A DNA stretch of 64,000 bases from Paenibacillus sp. PL91 (GCF_012935325.2 NZ_JABBYG020000001.1:496001-560000), one strand, 5' to 3'; shown: positions 18,011 to 27,386, counted from the first letter of the stretch. Made by a program: numbers and translations. The notes: a model not told the origin generated them from the letters alone.

Positions 18011-19035
18011 CCAGACATCATTTGTTTTATCCGCTTGTTATGCTCGCGGCGCTGCTAGTTTTCAACTTCATCTATTCTCCTGATTTCTTCTTCATTCAAA
18101 TCCGGAACGGGCAGCTGTACGGGAGCTTGATCGATATCTTGAATTTTGGCTCGCCGCTTATATTGGTGGCGATTGGAATGACGCTCGTTATCGCTGCGAA
18201 AGGAATTGATTTGTCTGTTGGCTCAATCGTAGCTATTTCAGGCGCGATTGCTTGTCTTATGATCAGCAAAAGCGCTGACCAAAGCGCATTGCAGATCGTG
18301 CTGCTCGTCGTTATCACGTCACTCGCGTTGTCAGTCGCTTTCGGCTTATGGAACGGATTGTTGGTTTCCGGATTTGGCATTCAGCCGATTATCGCAACGC
18401 TTATCTTAATGGTGGCTGGCCGCGGCATCGCCCAGCTAATAACAGGCGGCCAGATTATTACCGTTAACAGCTCAGCCTACAAATTTATCGGGGCAGGAAC
18501 GCTTGCAACGCTGCCTTTTTCTATTTTTATCGTTGCAGCTGTACTGCTAGCAGCCTCGCTCCTGACGCGGAAGACAGCGCTTGGGCTGTTTATTGAATCG
18601 GTAGGCTGCAATCCTATGGCAAGCTGGCTGTCAGGCATTCGATCGCGGATCGTTATGCTGGCGGTGTATATGTTTTGCGGATTATGCGCCGGTATTGCCG
18701 GCCTCATTCTAAGCTCAAACGTTTCGAGCGCGGACGGAAACAATGCCGGATTATGGTATGAGCTTGACGCGATTTTGGCTGTTGTTATTGGGGGAACATC
18801 GCTGAACGGTGGACGCTTCTATTTGATGGGAACTGTTATTGGCGCCCTAATTATACAGACGCTGACGACAACGATTTATGTCATCGGCATTCGTCCGGAA
18901 ATAACGCTTGTCGTAAAAGCGTTTGTAGTTCTGCTTGTATGTCTCGTTCAGTCCGAAGCGTTCCGTAAAACTATCGTTAATCGTTGGCGGACAAGGCGTT
19001 ATCCGCTAGAGCGGGAGGTGAAGCGGCATGCTTAA
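18007..19035 (+). CDS. Sugar ABC transporter permease 1 (YtfT-like, BPD_transp_2)
   Basis: This 342-residue integral membrane permease of the CUT2 class has about 8-10 hydrophobic segments. The conserved loop region reads TLVIAAKGIDLSVGSIVAI, and a second family motif (AVVIGGTSLNGG) lies near residue 260. It forms the channel together with the next permease. Overlaps of 4 bases with the ATPase and 8 bases with the next gene show tight coupling. The overall gene order (binding protein, ATPase, permease, permease) equals E. coli ytfQ-ytfR-ytfT-yjfF. Confidence 0.94.
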   Translation: MTRHHLFYPLVMLAALLVFNFIYSPDFFFIQIRNGQLYGSLIDILNFGSPLILVAIGMTLVIAAKGIDLSVGSIVAISGAIACLMISKSADQSALQIVLLVVITSLALSVAFGLWNGLLVSGFGIQPIIATLILMVAGRGIAQLITGGQIITVNSSAYKFIGAGTLATLPFSIFIVAAVLLAASLLTRKTALGLFIESVGCNPMASWLSGIRSRIVMLAVYMFCGLCAGIAGLILSSNVSSADGNNAGLWYELDAILAVVIGGTSLNGGRFYLMGTVIGALIIQTLTTTIYVIGIRPEITLVVKAFVVLLVCLVQSEAFRKTIVNRWRTRRYPLEREVKRHA

Positions 19036-19993
19036 GCGCCAGCATCTTCCAGTAATCGTAACGATTTGCCTTCTAATCGCGATGTTCGCGGCTGGCTCCT
19101 TTCGTTATACCGGCTTTTTCTCGCCGCAGGTGCTTCTGAATTTGCTTATCGACAATGCTTTTTTAATTATCGTTGCAGTAGGGATGACCTTTGTTATCGT
19201 CTCTGGAGGCATTGATCTGTCTGTCGGGTCGATCATTGCTCTGACTACGATGATTTCGGCAAGTCTGGTACAGCAGCAGGGCTGGTCTCCGGCGGTTGTG
19301 ATCCCTGCGGTTCTGCTCATAGGTTCCGGATTTGGCTGGGTGATGGGCGCCATTATTCATTATTTTAAAATTCAGCCGTTTATCGTTACGTTAGCCGGCA
19401 TGTTTCTGGCTAGAGGACTATGTTACGTCATCAGTATTAACACCATTACGATTGACAACGCGTTTTATACGAGCGCGGCACAAACGAAGGTGTATTTGCC
19501 AGGGGGCTATTTTATTTCCATTAGTGTCATTATCGCGATATTAGTCGTAATCGCGGCCGTCTATTTGGCGCATTATACCCGTTTCGGCCGTAATACGTAT
19601 GCTTTAGGCGGCAGTGAGCAATCGGCGCTTCTAATGGGGCTGCCTGTTACGCGGACTAAAATACTTGTCTATACGTTCAGCGGCTTTTGTTCCGCCCTCG
19701 CTGGCGTAGTGTTCACCTTCTACATGTTATCCGGCTATGGGCTGCATGCGGTTGGCTTGGAGCTGGATGCGATCGCAGCCGTCGTTATCGGAGGAACGCT
19801 GTTGACCGGCGGCGTCGGTTATGTAGCAGGCACATTTTTTGGCGTGCTCATCCAAGGAGTCATCCAAACGATTATAAGCTTCGAAGGAACCCTTAGCTCC
19901 TGGTGGACGAAAATTGTCATCGGTCTGCTGCTCTTTTTGTTTATCGTACTACAGAGACTGCTCAGCGGCAGGCGATCTGCCCATAAAGCCTAA
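19028..19993 (+). CDS. Sugar ABC transporter permease 2 (YjfF-like, BPD_transp_2)
   Basis: This 321-residue permease is the second half of the channel, with many hydrophobic segments and the family motifs TFVIVSGGIDLSVGSIIAL and AVVIGGTLLTGGVG. Its start lies inside the previous gene. A second binding-protein gene follows after 84 bases, within what is probably the same transcript. Confidence 0.94.
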   Translation: MLKRQHLPVIVTICLLIAMFAAGSFRYTGFFSPQVLLNLLIDNAFLIIVAVGMTFVIVSGGIDLSVGSIIALTTMISASLVQQQGWSPAVVIPAVLLIGSGFGWVMGAIIHYFKIQPFIVTLAGMFLARGLCYVISINTITIDNAFYTSAAQTKVYLPGGYFISISVIIAILVVIAAVYLAHYTRFGRNTYALGGSEQSALLMGLPVTRTKILVYTFSGFCSALAGVVFTFYMLSGYGLHAVGLELDAIAAVVIGGTLLTGGVGYVAGTFFGVLIQGVIQTIISFEGTLSSWWTKIVIGLLLFLFIVLQRLLSGRRSAHKA

Positions 19994-20077
19994 CGGAATG
20001 CGAATGACAATCTTCCAATAATCGGATAAAATACAATCAGTCAGATTTATTTTATTTTTTACTGAAGGAGCAAGCTC

Positions 20078-21115
20078 ATGCGATATGATCGATCGAGGCT
20101 TCTTTTTGCCGTTGTATTTGCGATGGCTTTGCTTCTTGAAGGCTGCTCGTCTGAGACCACGTTGCAGCAGCCATTGCCGAATAAAACCGTAATCGAACAA
20201 GCACAACAGGCCAATGATATTTATCCTCCTGCTCGTCCCATTCTTATGGGCTTCTCGCAGCTTGGCTCTGAAAGCGATTGGCGAAGAGCAAACACCGCAT
20301 CCATTATTGATTCGGCGGAGGAGGCAGGCATCGAGCTTCTATTCGAAAATGCGGAGCAATCGCAAGAGAAGCAAGTCGAGGCGCTACGCTCATTTATTGA
20401 TAAGCAGGTTGACGTCATTGCGCTCGCGCCTGTTGTCCACTCCGGCTGGGAGGTTGTTCTGAAGGAAGCCAAAGATGCGGGAATTCCGGTCATTATTTCA
20501 GACCGATCGGTTGATGTTTCCGATTCCTCCTTGTTTGTTACGCATATTGGCTCTGATTTTTATGAAGAAGGGCGCAAAGCTGGCAAATATCTGCTTGATA
20601 AAATGAGCAACGAAGCAGGGAAAGTGGAGATCGTCGAGCTTCGCGGCACGGAAGGCTCCTCGCCATCTATTCAAAGGGGGCAGGGCTTTGAAGATACGTT
20701 AAAGGATAATGAACGCTTTCATATGCTGAGGAGCGAATCTGCAAATTTCACTTTTGAACAAGGGAAAGAAACGATGCGCGTCTTTTTACGTGAGCATGGC
20801 GACGATATCCGCGTATTGTTTTCGCATAACGATGACATGGCGCTCGGAGCAATCGAAGCGATCGAAGAGTTTGGCTTAAAACCAGGAGTCGATATTTTCA
20901 TCATATCCGTTGACGGAACGCGTAAGGCATTCGAGAAGCTTGCGGAAGGGAAGATCAACTGCGTGGTGGAATGCAACCCGCTGCTTGGTCCTAATATTAT
21001 GCAGGCGGTTCAGGAGCTAATCGCAGGAAGGACGCTTCCAAAGCGGATATTTCCTTCCGAGAGCGTGTTTACCCAGCAAACGGCTGAACGCGAGGTCGAT
21101 CAACGGAAATACTAA
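20078..21115 (+). CDS. Furanose-type sugar-binding lipoprotein 2 (YtfQ-like paralogue)
   Basis: This 345-residue lipoprotein (lipobox LLEGC) has the same fold and hallmarks as the first binding protein of this operon: LMGFSQLGSESDWRRANT, LAPVVHSGWE, DAGIPVIISDRSVD, VELRGTEG, FSHNDDMALGAIEAIE and VVECNPLLGP. The two are obvious paralogues, but the hinge and pocket segments differ (for example QQKQENQ versus EQSQEKQ, and TGDFTRAKG versus SANFTFEQG). It may widen the importer's sugar range, bind a different anomer, or act in sensing. ATG follows GAAGGAG. A strong terminator ends the operon. Confidence 0.92.
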   Translation: MRYDRSRLLFAVVFAMALLLEGCSSETTLQQPLPNKTVIEQAQQANDIYPPARPILMGFSQLGSESDWRRANTASIIDSAEEAGIELLFENAEQSQEKQVEALRSFIDKQVDVIALAPVVHSGWEVVLKEAKDAGIPVIISDRSVDVSDSSLFVTHIGSDFYEEGRKAGKYLLDKMSNEAGKVEIVELRGTEGSSPSIQRGQGFEDTLKDNERFHMLRSESANFTFEQGKETMRVFLREHGDDIRVLFSHNDDMALGAIEAIEEFGLKPGVDIFIISVDGTRKAFEKLAEGKINCVVECNPLLGPNIMQAVQELIAGRTLPKRIFPSESVFTQQTAEREVDQRKY

Positions 21116-21145
21116 TAAACGTATCAGGATTCGTGCTCGCCGAAA

Positions 21146-21192
21146 GGGGCTGTCCGGAGGGTCTTAACAAGACCCGAGGGATAGCCCTTTTT
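21146..21192 (+). terminator. Rho-independent terminator of the furanose importer operon
   Basis: GGGCTGTCC (21148-21156) pairs with GGGATAGCCC (21178-21187) around an inner GGGTC/GACCC hairpin, followed by five T. Confidence 0.9.
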
Positions 21193-21346
21193 GCTTTCTA
21201 TAAACGATCAGGAGTGTTAACTCAGAGTAAATTTGATCATTATTACGATACAGCCACAATTTTCCGCCTCGCGGTGGTCGAATATTTGGAAAGTGGCTTA
21301 TATCCATTTCCTTCAGCAGGGATTGCCTCAGCCAAGAATGAAACCG

Positions 21347-21519
21347 CTATTCTTTGTATTTCCTTGCTCGGAACGTGATTTTCGTGCCCTGGCCGGGAAT
21401 GCTCACAATGTCCAGTCCGGTGCCATAGATCTGACGAAGAAGACGGGTCGTGTTCCATAAGCCGAACTTCCGGGTTGATGCCGATCCCTGTATCCTCCAC
21501 TTCCAGCATCATCGTCTTG
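21347..21519 (-). pseudogene. Relic of a histidine-kinase C-terminus (GHKL ATPase domain)
   Basis: On the minus strand one frame reads LEVEDTGIGINPE, a typical HATPase G1 box. After a frame change it continues FGLWNTTRLLRQIYG and then IVSIPGQGTKITFRARKYKE with a stop at 21347-21349, the normal end of a YesM-like kinase. The segment normally between these parts is missing, and a stop (TGA) lies just before the G1 box. So this is a decayed stub of about 57 codons, with no N box, His box or sensor. It lies downstream of the LigD-type gene. The matches are by eye, but two independent motifs occur in the right order. Confidence 0.6.
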
Positions 21520-21567
21520 ATGATTCATGTGCTGTATGCGTAAAGCCGGACATACCTTCTTCGAATT

Positions 21568-22833
21568 TCACGTCAACTGTTTCTTCTCTTTCAGAAGTGA
21601 TAGGACAGGGAGCAGCGAGTGGTTATCGGTATCGAAAAAATGCTGCATCGGACAATCCCCATTTGAAAGTCGATCAAGCACAAAAGGAATATTGAATTTT
21701 TTAACCGTTAAATGCTCATTCACTTCATGCCAATACAAAGGGGCAGCAACCGTCGCGTCTTCATTGCCTCTTGTGGAGTAAGGACAGATGATCGTTTTGC
21801 CTGCCGCATGCTGGACGTAGTCGATGTAAAGCCTGGAACCTCGGTTTTTTTTCAATCTTTCAATCGTAAAATCTTCCGGATGCTTTTGTACCAAAAATTC
21901 GGCCAGGAAGGACGTTAATATTCTTGTATCGTCATAGGTTAGGGAAGCGTCCCGTGGAACCGGGATATGGATTTGCAGACCTTTTCCGCCAGACAGCTTT
22001 GGGAAGCTAACGATGCCGAAGCTCTCGAACACAGCCTTCAATTCTAAAGCTGCTTTCACAGCAAGTGGAAAATAATCTCGGCTTGGCGGGTCCAAATCGA
22101 TTACAACTTCCAAGGGCAAGTCGGTTTCAACTCTTTGGAAGGGGATATGATATTCGATCGCCAATTGGTTGCCTAGCCAGATCAGTGCAGACAGATCATT
22201 GCATAGGATATAAGAAATGTCACTCTTTACCACAGTCTTTATGTAATCCGGAGCATAATCCGGACAATTACGCTGATAGAAGGATTCTCCAGCTATACCC
22301 TTGGGATAACGAATCGTCGTTAAAGTCCTTTGCTGTAAAAAGGGAAGCATGTACGGTGAGATCTGTATCAAATAGGAAATGAAGCTCTCTTTATCGATCC
22401 TGGGAGTATGCCATATGATTTTATCGGGATGCGTGAGGTTGACCTGATTTTGTACGGGGGCATTTTCGATAATTAATTTATTCCACGTACATTCCTTCCA
22501 ATCCATGGAGAAACGGAACGTTTGGAAGGTGGGTTTAACTAGCCGGCCGTTTTCGATGGAATCAAAAGTCAGTTCAACACAAATGCCGGGAGTGACCCAA
22601 ACGATTGACTGCTGGGTTCGCAGGGGATTGGCCTGAATGATTTCCATCAACGATTGTTGCTCTTCCTTGTTCATTCCGTGGATAAAGGCTCCGATTGAAT
22701 AGGCCTCGCCTTCCATGTTCAGCCCTGCAATAAAGTGATTATCGAGAGTATGATAGCCTAATACAAAAAAATACCCTTTATACGTTAGACCTGTTCTAGA
22801 AGGCAGAAGCTCCAACATTTTGTTTCCGTCCAT
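21568..22833 (-). CDS. LigD-type DNA repair polymerase (PrimPol domain) with N-terminal ligase OB-fold remnant
   Basis: This protein of about 421 residues belongs to bacterial non-homologous end joining. The C-terminal two thirds are a LigD POL domain (archaeo-eukaryotic primase fold): YPKGIAGESFYQRN, metal-binding D246 and D248 in VIDLDPP, SGGKGLQIHIPV, and the RLYIDY...GKTIICPYS segment. The first ~125 residues resemble the OB-fold that ends ATP-dependent DNA ligases (WVTPGICVELTFDS, GRLVKPTFQTFRF). Bacillus LigD is ligase-then-polymerase, so this looks like a LigD whose adenylation domain is absent, or one arm of a split system. ATG 22833 is chosen because GAGGAGG precedes it; the TTG at 22848 sits inside that site. 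No ku or ligase gene is in view. Confidence 0.85.
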   Translation of the reverse strand: MDGNKMLELLPSRTGLTYKGYFFVLGYHTLDNHFIAGLNMEGEAYSIGAFIHGMNKEEQQSLMEIIQANPLRTQQSIVWVTPGICVELTFDSIENGRLVKPTFQTFRFSMDWKECTWNKLIIENAPVQNQVNLTHPDKIIWHTPRIDKESFISYLIQISPYMLPFLQQRTLTTIRYPKGIAGESFYQRNCPDYAPDYIKTVVKSDISYILCNDLSALIWLGNQLAIEYHIPFQRVETDLPLEVVIDLDPPSRDYFPLAVKAALELKAVFESFGIVSFPKLSGGKGLQIHIPVPRDASLTYDDTRILTSFLAEFLVQKHPEDFTIERLKKNRGSRLYIDYVQHAAGKTIICPYSTRGNEDATVAAPLYWHEVNEHLTVKKFNIPFVLDRLSNGDCPMQHFFDTDNHSLLPVLSLLKEKKQLT

Positions 22834-23108
22834 ATTCCTCCTCCTCAACCATTTAGTAGTACGAAGTCTATAATTCCCTTCAAGCTGAGATATATTCCCT
22901 AACCGTTGGCTTCTAGTATTTCAAATTAAAAATGAAACGTATTTTGTCGAATGTGCATATTTTAATCGTATTTTTATAATAAAATAACCTTGTGTAATAT
23001 ATTTTTTAACAATTGACAGAACACCCATTTATTTTGTTTTTAATTTGAGCTATGATGCAAAAATAGAAGGAATATTTGTATATTACATTATTGAAACAGG
23101 TGATATAG

Positions 23109-24917
23109 ATGAAAGATTTTTTTTCAACCTTAAATAAATCCAAACTAATTTTATCTTTCCTAAATATTACCTCAGATGGTGTCGTAATCGTTGATAGAGA
23201 AGGAATGGTCCTTGGGGTTAACAAGAAATTTGAGGAGCTTCATGGGTGGTCCGAAAAAGAAATCATTGGAAAAATTTTACCGATGACGCCGGAGAACAAA
23301 AAGGCTGAGGTATTTGAATTATATGCGCGAATTATTCAAGGGGAAGAATACAACGGACATGAAGTTTTAAAGCTAAGAAAAGATGGGAGTTCATTTTATG
23401 CAAATGTAACCATTTCTGCAATGAGAGATGATTCTGGAGAGGTTGTTGCTTTCGTTGGCGTCGAGAGGGATATTACCGAAAAGAAAATGGCAGAAGAGCA
23501 ATTAAAAGAAAGCGAGGAGCGTTACCGCATACTGGTCGAAAACTCCCCAGAGCCTATTGTGGTTTTTCAAGACCATATCATTACATATGTAAATCCAGCA
23601 GCCGTAATCCTTATGGGCGTTTCAAATCAGGAGGAACTGATTGGCGAGAACGTAGCTCGATTCTTTCATCCAGATGATTTAGACATACTGCTTGCCGAAA
23701 TGAATCAATTATGTATATCGAGTCAGACCTCTTCGATTCTGGATAAAAGGCTTATCAGGGTGGATGGAGAAATGATCCATATCGAAGTCAAAGCTGTACC
23801 GTTTCATATTCAAGGCAATAAATCGGTACAACTATTATTTCGTGACATTACTGAAAGAAAAAAAGCAGTATTTGAGCTTGCTCAAAGAGAGCGAGAATAT
23901 AGCCGTGTGCTGAAGCTGTCTCCTGAGCCTATTGTGCTGCACAGGGGCGCCATCATTACTTTCGTCAATGATATGGCGTTAAAATTGTTTAACGGCCAAA
24001 CGCCTGAAGATCTTGTTGGGCGATCTGTTTTCGAATTTTCCTGTCCCAGCTATCATGCGACGCTTAAGGAAAGATTAGATCGAGTGATGGAAACGGATGG
24101 CTTTATGGAGTTTACTAGTATTGAATTGCAACGATTAGATGGAACAATGTTGGATGTAGAGGTGTCTTCTATCTATATTCATAAATATGTTGGAGATCCT
24201 GTCATCCAAACTGTAATAAGAGATATGTCAGATCGCAAAAGATCCGAAGATCTCATACGGAGAGCGGAAAAGCTTTCCATCGTAGGCGAATTAGCTGCTG
24301 GAATCGCTCATGAAATACGCAACCCATTAACAGCGTTAAAAGGGTTTTTACAGCTTTTAAGATCAAAAGAAACAGCTTACGTTGAGATTATGCTTGTTGA
24401 AATTGATCGAATAAATCAGATCGTAAATGAATTTATGTGTATGGCCAAGCCCCATGCTGATAAATTTATTGAAACGGATCTAAAAGATTTGATTGAGAAC
24501 GTCACATTTATGATGCAGCCTCAAGCCATTTTATATAATGTTCAAGTGGACTTCACTCTGGATACGATGGACTCACGCGTGTTTTGCGAGCCCAATCAGC
24601 TTAAGCAAGTTTTTATTAATCTGATTAAAAATTCAATCGAAGCAATGCCATCAGGGGGAACCATAAACGTGAAGGTCATGGACAAGGATGCTTCATTTTT
24701 GCAAATTGTGTTGAGTGACGATGGCTTGGGTATCCCTAACGACCAGATAGCTAATGTTGGAAAACCATTTTTCACGACGAAAGAAAAAGGCACCGGTCTA
24801 GGCCTGATGGTTTGTTTCAAGATCATTGAAGCGCATCGTGGACACATGGACATTCAAAGTGAACTTGGTAAAGGAACCACGATGATCATTACCTTGCCGA
24901 GTTTACCTAATAAATAA
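23109..24917 (+). CDS. PAS-domain sensor histidine kinase (sporulation-kinase type)
   Basis: This 602-residue kinase has no transmembrane segment. Three PAS domains lie at about 15-130, 135-255 and 265-375, the first followed by a PAC-type VAFVGVERDITEKK. Next are HisKA (H401 in AGIAHEIRNPLTALKG) and HATPase_c (NLIKNSIEAMPSGG, LSDDGLGIP, GTGLGLMV). The layout resembles the KinA/KinE sporulation kinases that feed the Spo0A phosphorelay. A role in sporulation is therefore likely, but other targets are possible since no regulator is adjacent. AGGTGAT precedes the ATG. The upstream 275 bases are very AT-rich, with a TTGACA at 23013 but no clear -10 at the right distance. Confidence 0.9.
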   Translation: MKDFFSTLNKSKLILSFLNITSDGVVIVDREGMVLGVNKKFEELHGWSEKEIIGKILPMTPENKKAEVFELYARIIQGEEYNGHEVLKLRKDGSSFYANVTISAMRDDSGEVVAFVGVERDITEKKMAEEQLKESEERYRILVENSPEPIVVFQDHIITYVNPAAVILMGVSNQEELIGENVARFFHPDDLDILLAEMNQLCISSQTSSILDKRLIRVDGEMIHIEVKAVPFHIQGNKSVQLLFRDITERKKAVFELAQREREYSRVLKLSPEPIVLHRGAIITFVNDMALKLFNGQTPEDLVGRSVFEFSCPSYHATLKERLDRVMETDGFMEFTSIELQRLDGTMLDVEVSSIYIHKYVGDPVIQTVIRDMSDRKRSEDLIRRAEKLSIVGELAAGIAHEIRNPLTALKGFLQLLRSKETAYVEIMLVEIDRINQIVNEFMCMAKPHADKFIETDLKDLIENVTFMMQPQAILYNVQVDFTLDTMDSRVFCEPNQLKQVFINLIKNSIEAMPSGGTINVKVMDKDASFLQIVLSDDGLGIPNDQIANVGKPFFTTKEKGTGLGLMVCFKIIEAHRGHMDIQSELGKGTTMIITLPSLPNK

Positions 24918-24970
24918 GATATATTCCACCATCCGGTAAATGGTTTCTATTCCATCGTAGAACATATCAA

Positions 24971-25014
24971 AGCGGTAGCCCAGGCAGTATTTCTGCTTAG
25001 GCTGCCGCTTTTTC
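24971..25014 (+). terminator. Terminator after the PAS kinase
   Basis: AGCGGTAGCC (24971-24980) pairs with GGCTGCCGCT (25000-25009) and is followed by a T run. Confidence 0.88.
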
Positions 25015-25198
25015 TATGTTTGATGTTGTTGAATTTTATCGCTTCATAATCAGGACTAATTTTGAAGATCGAATTTATTTGTAAAAAAATTCATTAACTC
25101 CTCTTAACCCTGACATAATGCTGTCAGGGTGGATGCCTTATCATAAGAAGTGTAAAGAAGAACAACGGAACAAACCCAAATCCGAGGAGGCAATACCA

Positions 25199-26371
25199 AT
25201 GACAACTTTTAAAACAAACCAGGCAGCTAACGCTTTAGATACAGAAATTCGCCCTTTTCAAATTGATATACCGCAGGCGCAGCTTGATGATCTGCAATAC
25301 CGCTTAACGAATACGCGCTGGGCAAATGCTTTGCAGGATGCTGGATGGAAATATGGGGTTTCGTCGGCATATGTGAAAGAGGTGACAGAGTATTGGAAAA
25401 AGGAATATGACTGGCGCAAGCATGAGGCTCGCTTGAATGAATTTCCGCAGTTTACTACGACTATTGATGGCGCTAATATTCATTATATGCATGTTCGTTC
25501 GCCTGAGCCTAATGCGTTGCCGCTGATTCTCACGCATGGCTGGCCAAGCTCCATTGTGGAGTTTTGGAACCTAATCGGTCCGCTAACCAATCCTCGTGCT
25601 TATGGCACTGATCCGGCAAATGCCTTTCATCTTGTAATACCCTCGGTGCCAGGCTTTGGCTTCTCGGGCGGGGAGCTCGATGCAGGCTGGAATATTTCGC
25701 GAATTGCGAAGGCATGGGCGGAGCTAATGAACCGTCTAGGATACGAGAAGTATGGCTCTCATGGCAGCGATTGCGGTGCAATGGTGTCCCGTGAGATGGG
25801 CATTCAAAAGCCGGAAGGGCTGCTCGCTATTCAAGTCCTGCAGCTCTTCTCTTTCCCATCCGGCAATCCAGCGGAGATGGTTGACCTATCCGAGGATGAT
25901 CAAAGCCGTCTGCAATTTTTGGCGAACTTCCATGAGCGCGCAGGCTATAACGCCATACAGCAAACGCGTCCGCAGACACTGTCCTACGGGCTCGCTGATT
26001 CCCCGGTAGGTCAGCTTGCTTGGATAGCAGAGCTGTTCAACGGCTTTGGCGATCATATCGATTTTATTGACCGTGATGCGCTGCTGACAAATGTCATGAT
26101 TTATTGGCTGACCAATACAGCCGAATCGTCTGCCCGCTTGTATTATGAGAATGTCCATCCGCAGGTGGAGACATCTCAAGAAGCAAACACGACGGCGACG
26201 GGTGTATCGGTGTTCGGGCATGATTTTAAATCAATGAAACGTTTCGCAAAGCGAGACAACACAAACCTTGTACAATGGTCGGAGTTTGAGCGGGGTACCC
26301 ATTTTGCCGCATTAGATGCTCCTGATCTTCTGGTTAAAGAGCTGCAAGACTTCTTCCGCCGCTTCAGATAA
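25199..26371 (+). CDS. Epoxide hydrolase (EHN plus alpha/beta-hydrolase)
   Basis: This 390-residue enzyme resembles microsomal-type epoxide hydrolases. An N-terminal EHN domain (about 13-115; IRPFQIDIPQ, RLTNTRWANA, YDWRKHEARLNEFPQF) packs against an alpha/beta-hydrolase core. In the core, LTHGWPSSIVEFW gives the oxyanion HGWP motif, D191 in HGSDCGA is the probable nucleophile and H368 in GTHFAAL the catalytic His. The nucleophile elbow reads SDCG rather than the more usual GDWG, which may change specificity. ATG at 25199 is chosen because GAGGAGG precedes it. The WYL-type regulator gene starts 77 bases downstream and may control it. Confidence 0.88.
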   Translation: MTTFKTNQAANALDTEIRPFQIDIPQAQLDDLQYRLTNTRWANALQDAGWKYGVSSAYVKEVTEYWKKEYDWRKHEARLNEFPQFTTTIDGANIHYMHVRSPEPNALPLILTHGWPSSIVEFWNLIGPLTNPRAYGTDPANAFHLVIPSVPGFGFSGGELDAGWNISRIAKAWAELMNRLGYEKYGSHGSDCGAMVSREMGIQKPEGLLAIQVLQLFSFPSGNPAEMVDLSEDDQSRLQFLANFHERAGYNAIQQTRPQTLSYGLADSPVGQLAWIAELFNGFGDHIDFIDRDALLTNVMIYWLTNTAESSARLYYENVHPQVETSQEANTTATGVSVFGHDFKSMKRFAKRDNTNLVQWSEFERGTHFAALDAPDLLVKELQDFFRRFR

Positions 26372-26448
26372 GATGAGCATAGAGGTTAAAGGCAGGCAAG
26401 CGTAGAAGTATTGGAAGCAACAATATTTCCGGATGGGAGGAACCTCGA

Positions 26449-27372
26449 GTGAAACTGGATCGATTACTCGCCATAACGATGTCGTTATTAAACCAAACCC
26501 GCGTGAGCGCGACCGAGCTGGCCGAGCGCTTCGAGGTCTCCTTGCGGACAATATATCGAGATATGGAATCCATAAATCAAGCAGGCATTCCGATCATATC
26601 ATTCCCAGGCTCGGATGGAGGGTATGAAATTATGTCGGGTTACCGCATCGATAAACAGATTTTGTCCTTTGACGATTTTTCAGCCATTTGCTCCGCGCTT
26701 CGGGGAGCAAAATCCGCGACGGACAGCTCTGACATCAACGAGCTGCTAGAGCGTGTGGGCGCATTAATGCCGACTCGGGCAAGCGGAGCGAGCGACGTTC
26801 ATGTTGATCTTGATTTTAAACCGGCTCCAAATGACAAGGGAAAATTCGAACCGCTGCACAAAGCTATTAAGGAGCTGAAGGTGGTTCAGTTTAATTATTT
26901 GGACAACAAGGGGCAGGAGACGAAGCGGACGATTGAACCGATGGGGCTTTTTCTCAAAGGGTATGTCTGGTACGTATACGGGTATTGCCTTACGAGAGCC
27001 GATATTCGCGTATTCAGGCTCTCCCGCATGCTTGGTTTAAGCAGCTTATCGGATACCTTTATTCGTCGTCCCTACACCCTGCAGGATGTTGAACAGCAAT
27101 TCATGGGGAAAGTGAATTTTCAAAAGGTGAGGGCAGTACTTCGCTTTCAGCCTGAAATGAAGACAAGGGTAAGAGATGAATTCAGCTATGATGAGATTTC
27201 AGACCACCCAGACGGTACTGTTACTGTCATTGCCCACTATTCCTCTAAGGAGCGGGCGGTTCGTAGTATTTTAAGCTATAGCAGCTATGTTATGGTTATC
27301 GAGCCCTCTGAGTTAATCGAGGAGCTTGCCGGGCATATAAGGCAAATGGCTAGAATCTACAACATAAATTAA
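26449..27372 (+). CDS. YafY-type transcriptional regulator (HTH_11 plus WYL)
   Basis: This 307-residue regulator has an N-terminal winged helix (about 1-60; KLDRLLAITM, VSATELAERFEVSLRTIYRD), a central WYL ligand-sensing domain (about 140-215; VVQFNYLDNKGQETKRTIEP, YVYGYCLTRADIRVFRLSRM) and a C-terminal WCX-like extension. GTG start follows GGGAGG. WYL proteins bind nucleotides or small ligands and act as repressors or activators. Its place right after the epoxide hydrolase suggests local control, but no operator was identified. Confidence 0.88.
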   Translation: MKLDRLLAITMSLLNQTRVSATELAERFEVSLRTIYRDMESINQAGIPIISFPGSDGGYEIMSGYRIDKQILSFDDFSAICSALRGAKSATDSSDINELLERVGALMPTRASGASDVHVDLDFKPAPNDKGKFEPLHKAIKELKVVQFNYLDNKGQETKRTIEPMGLFLKGYVWYVYGYCLTRADIRVFRLSRMLGLSSLSDTFIRRPYTLQDVEQQFMGKVNFQKVRAVLRFQPEMKTRVRDEFSYDEISDHPDGTVTVIAHYSSKERAVRSILSYSSYVMVIEPSELIEELAGHIRQMARIYNIN

Positions 27373-27386
27373 TCATCCAATTGGAC

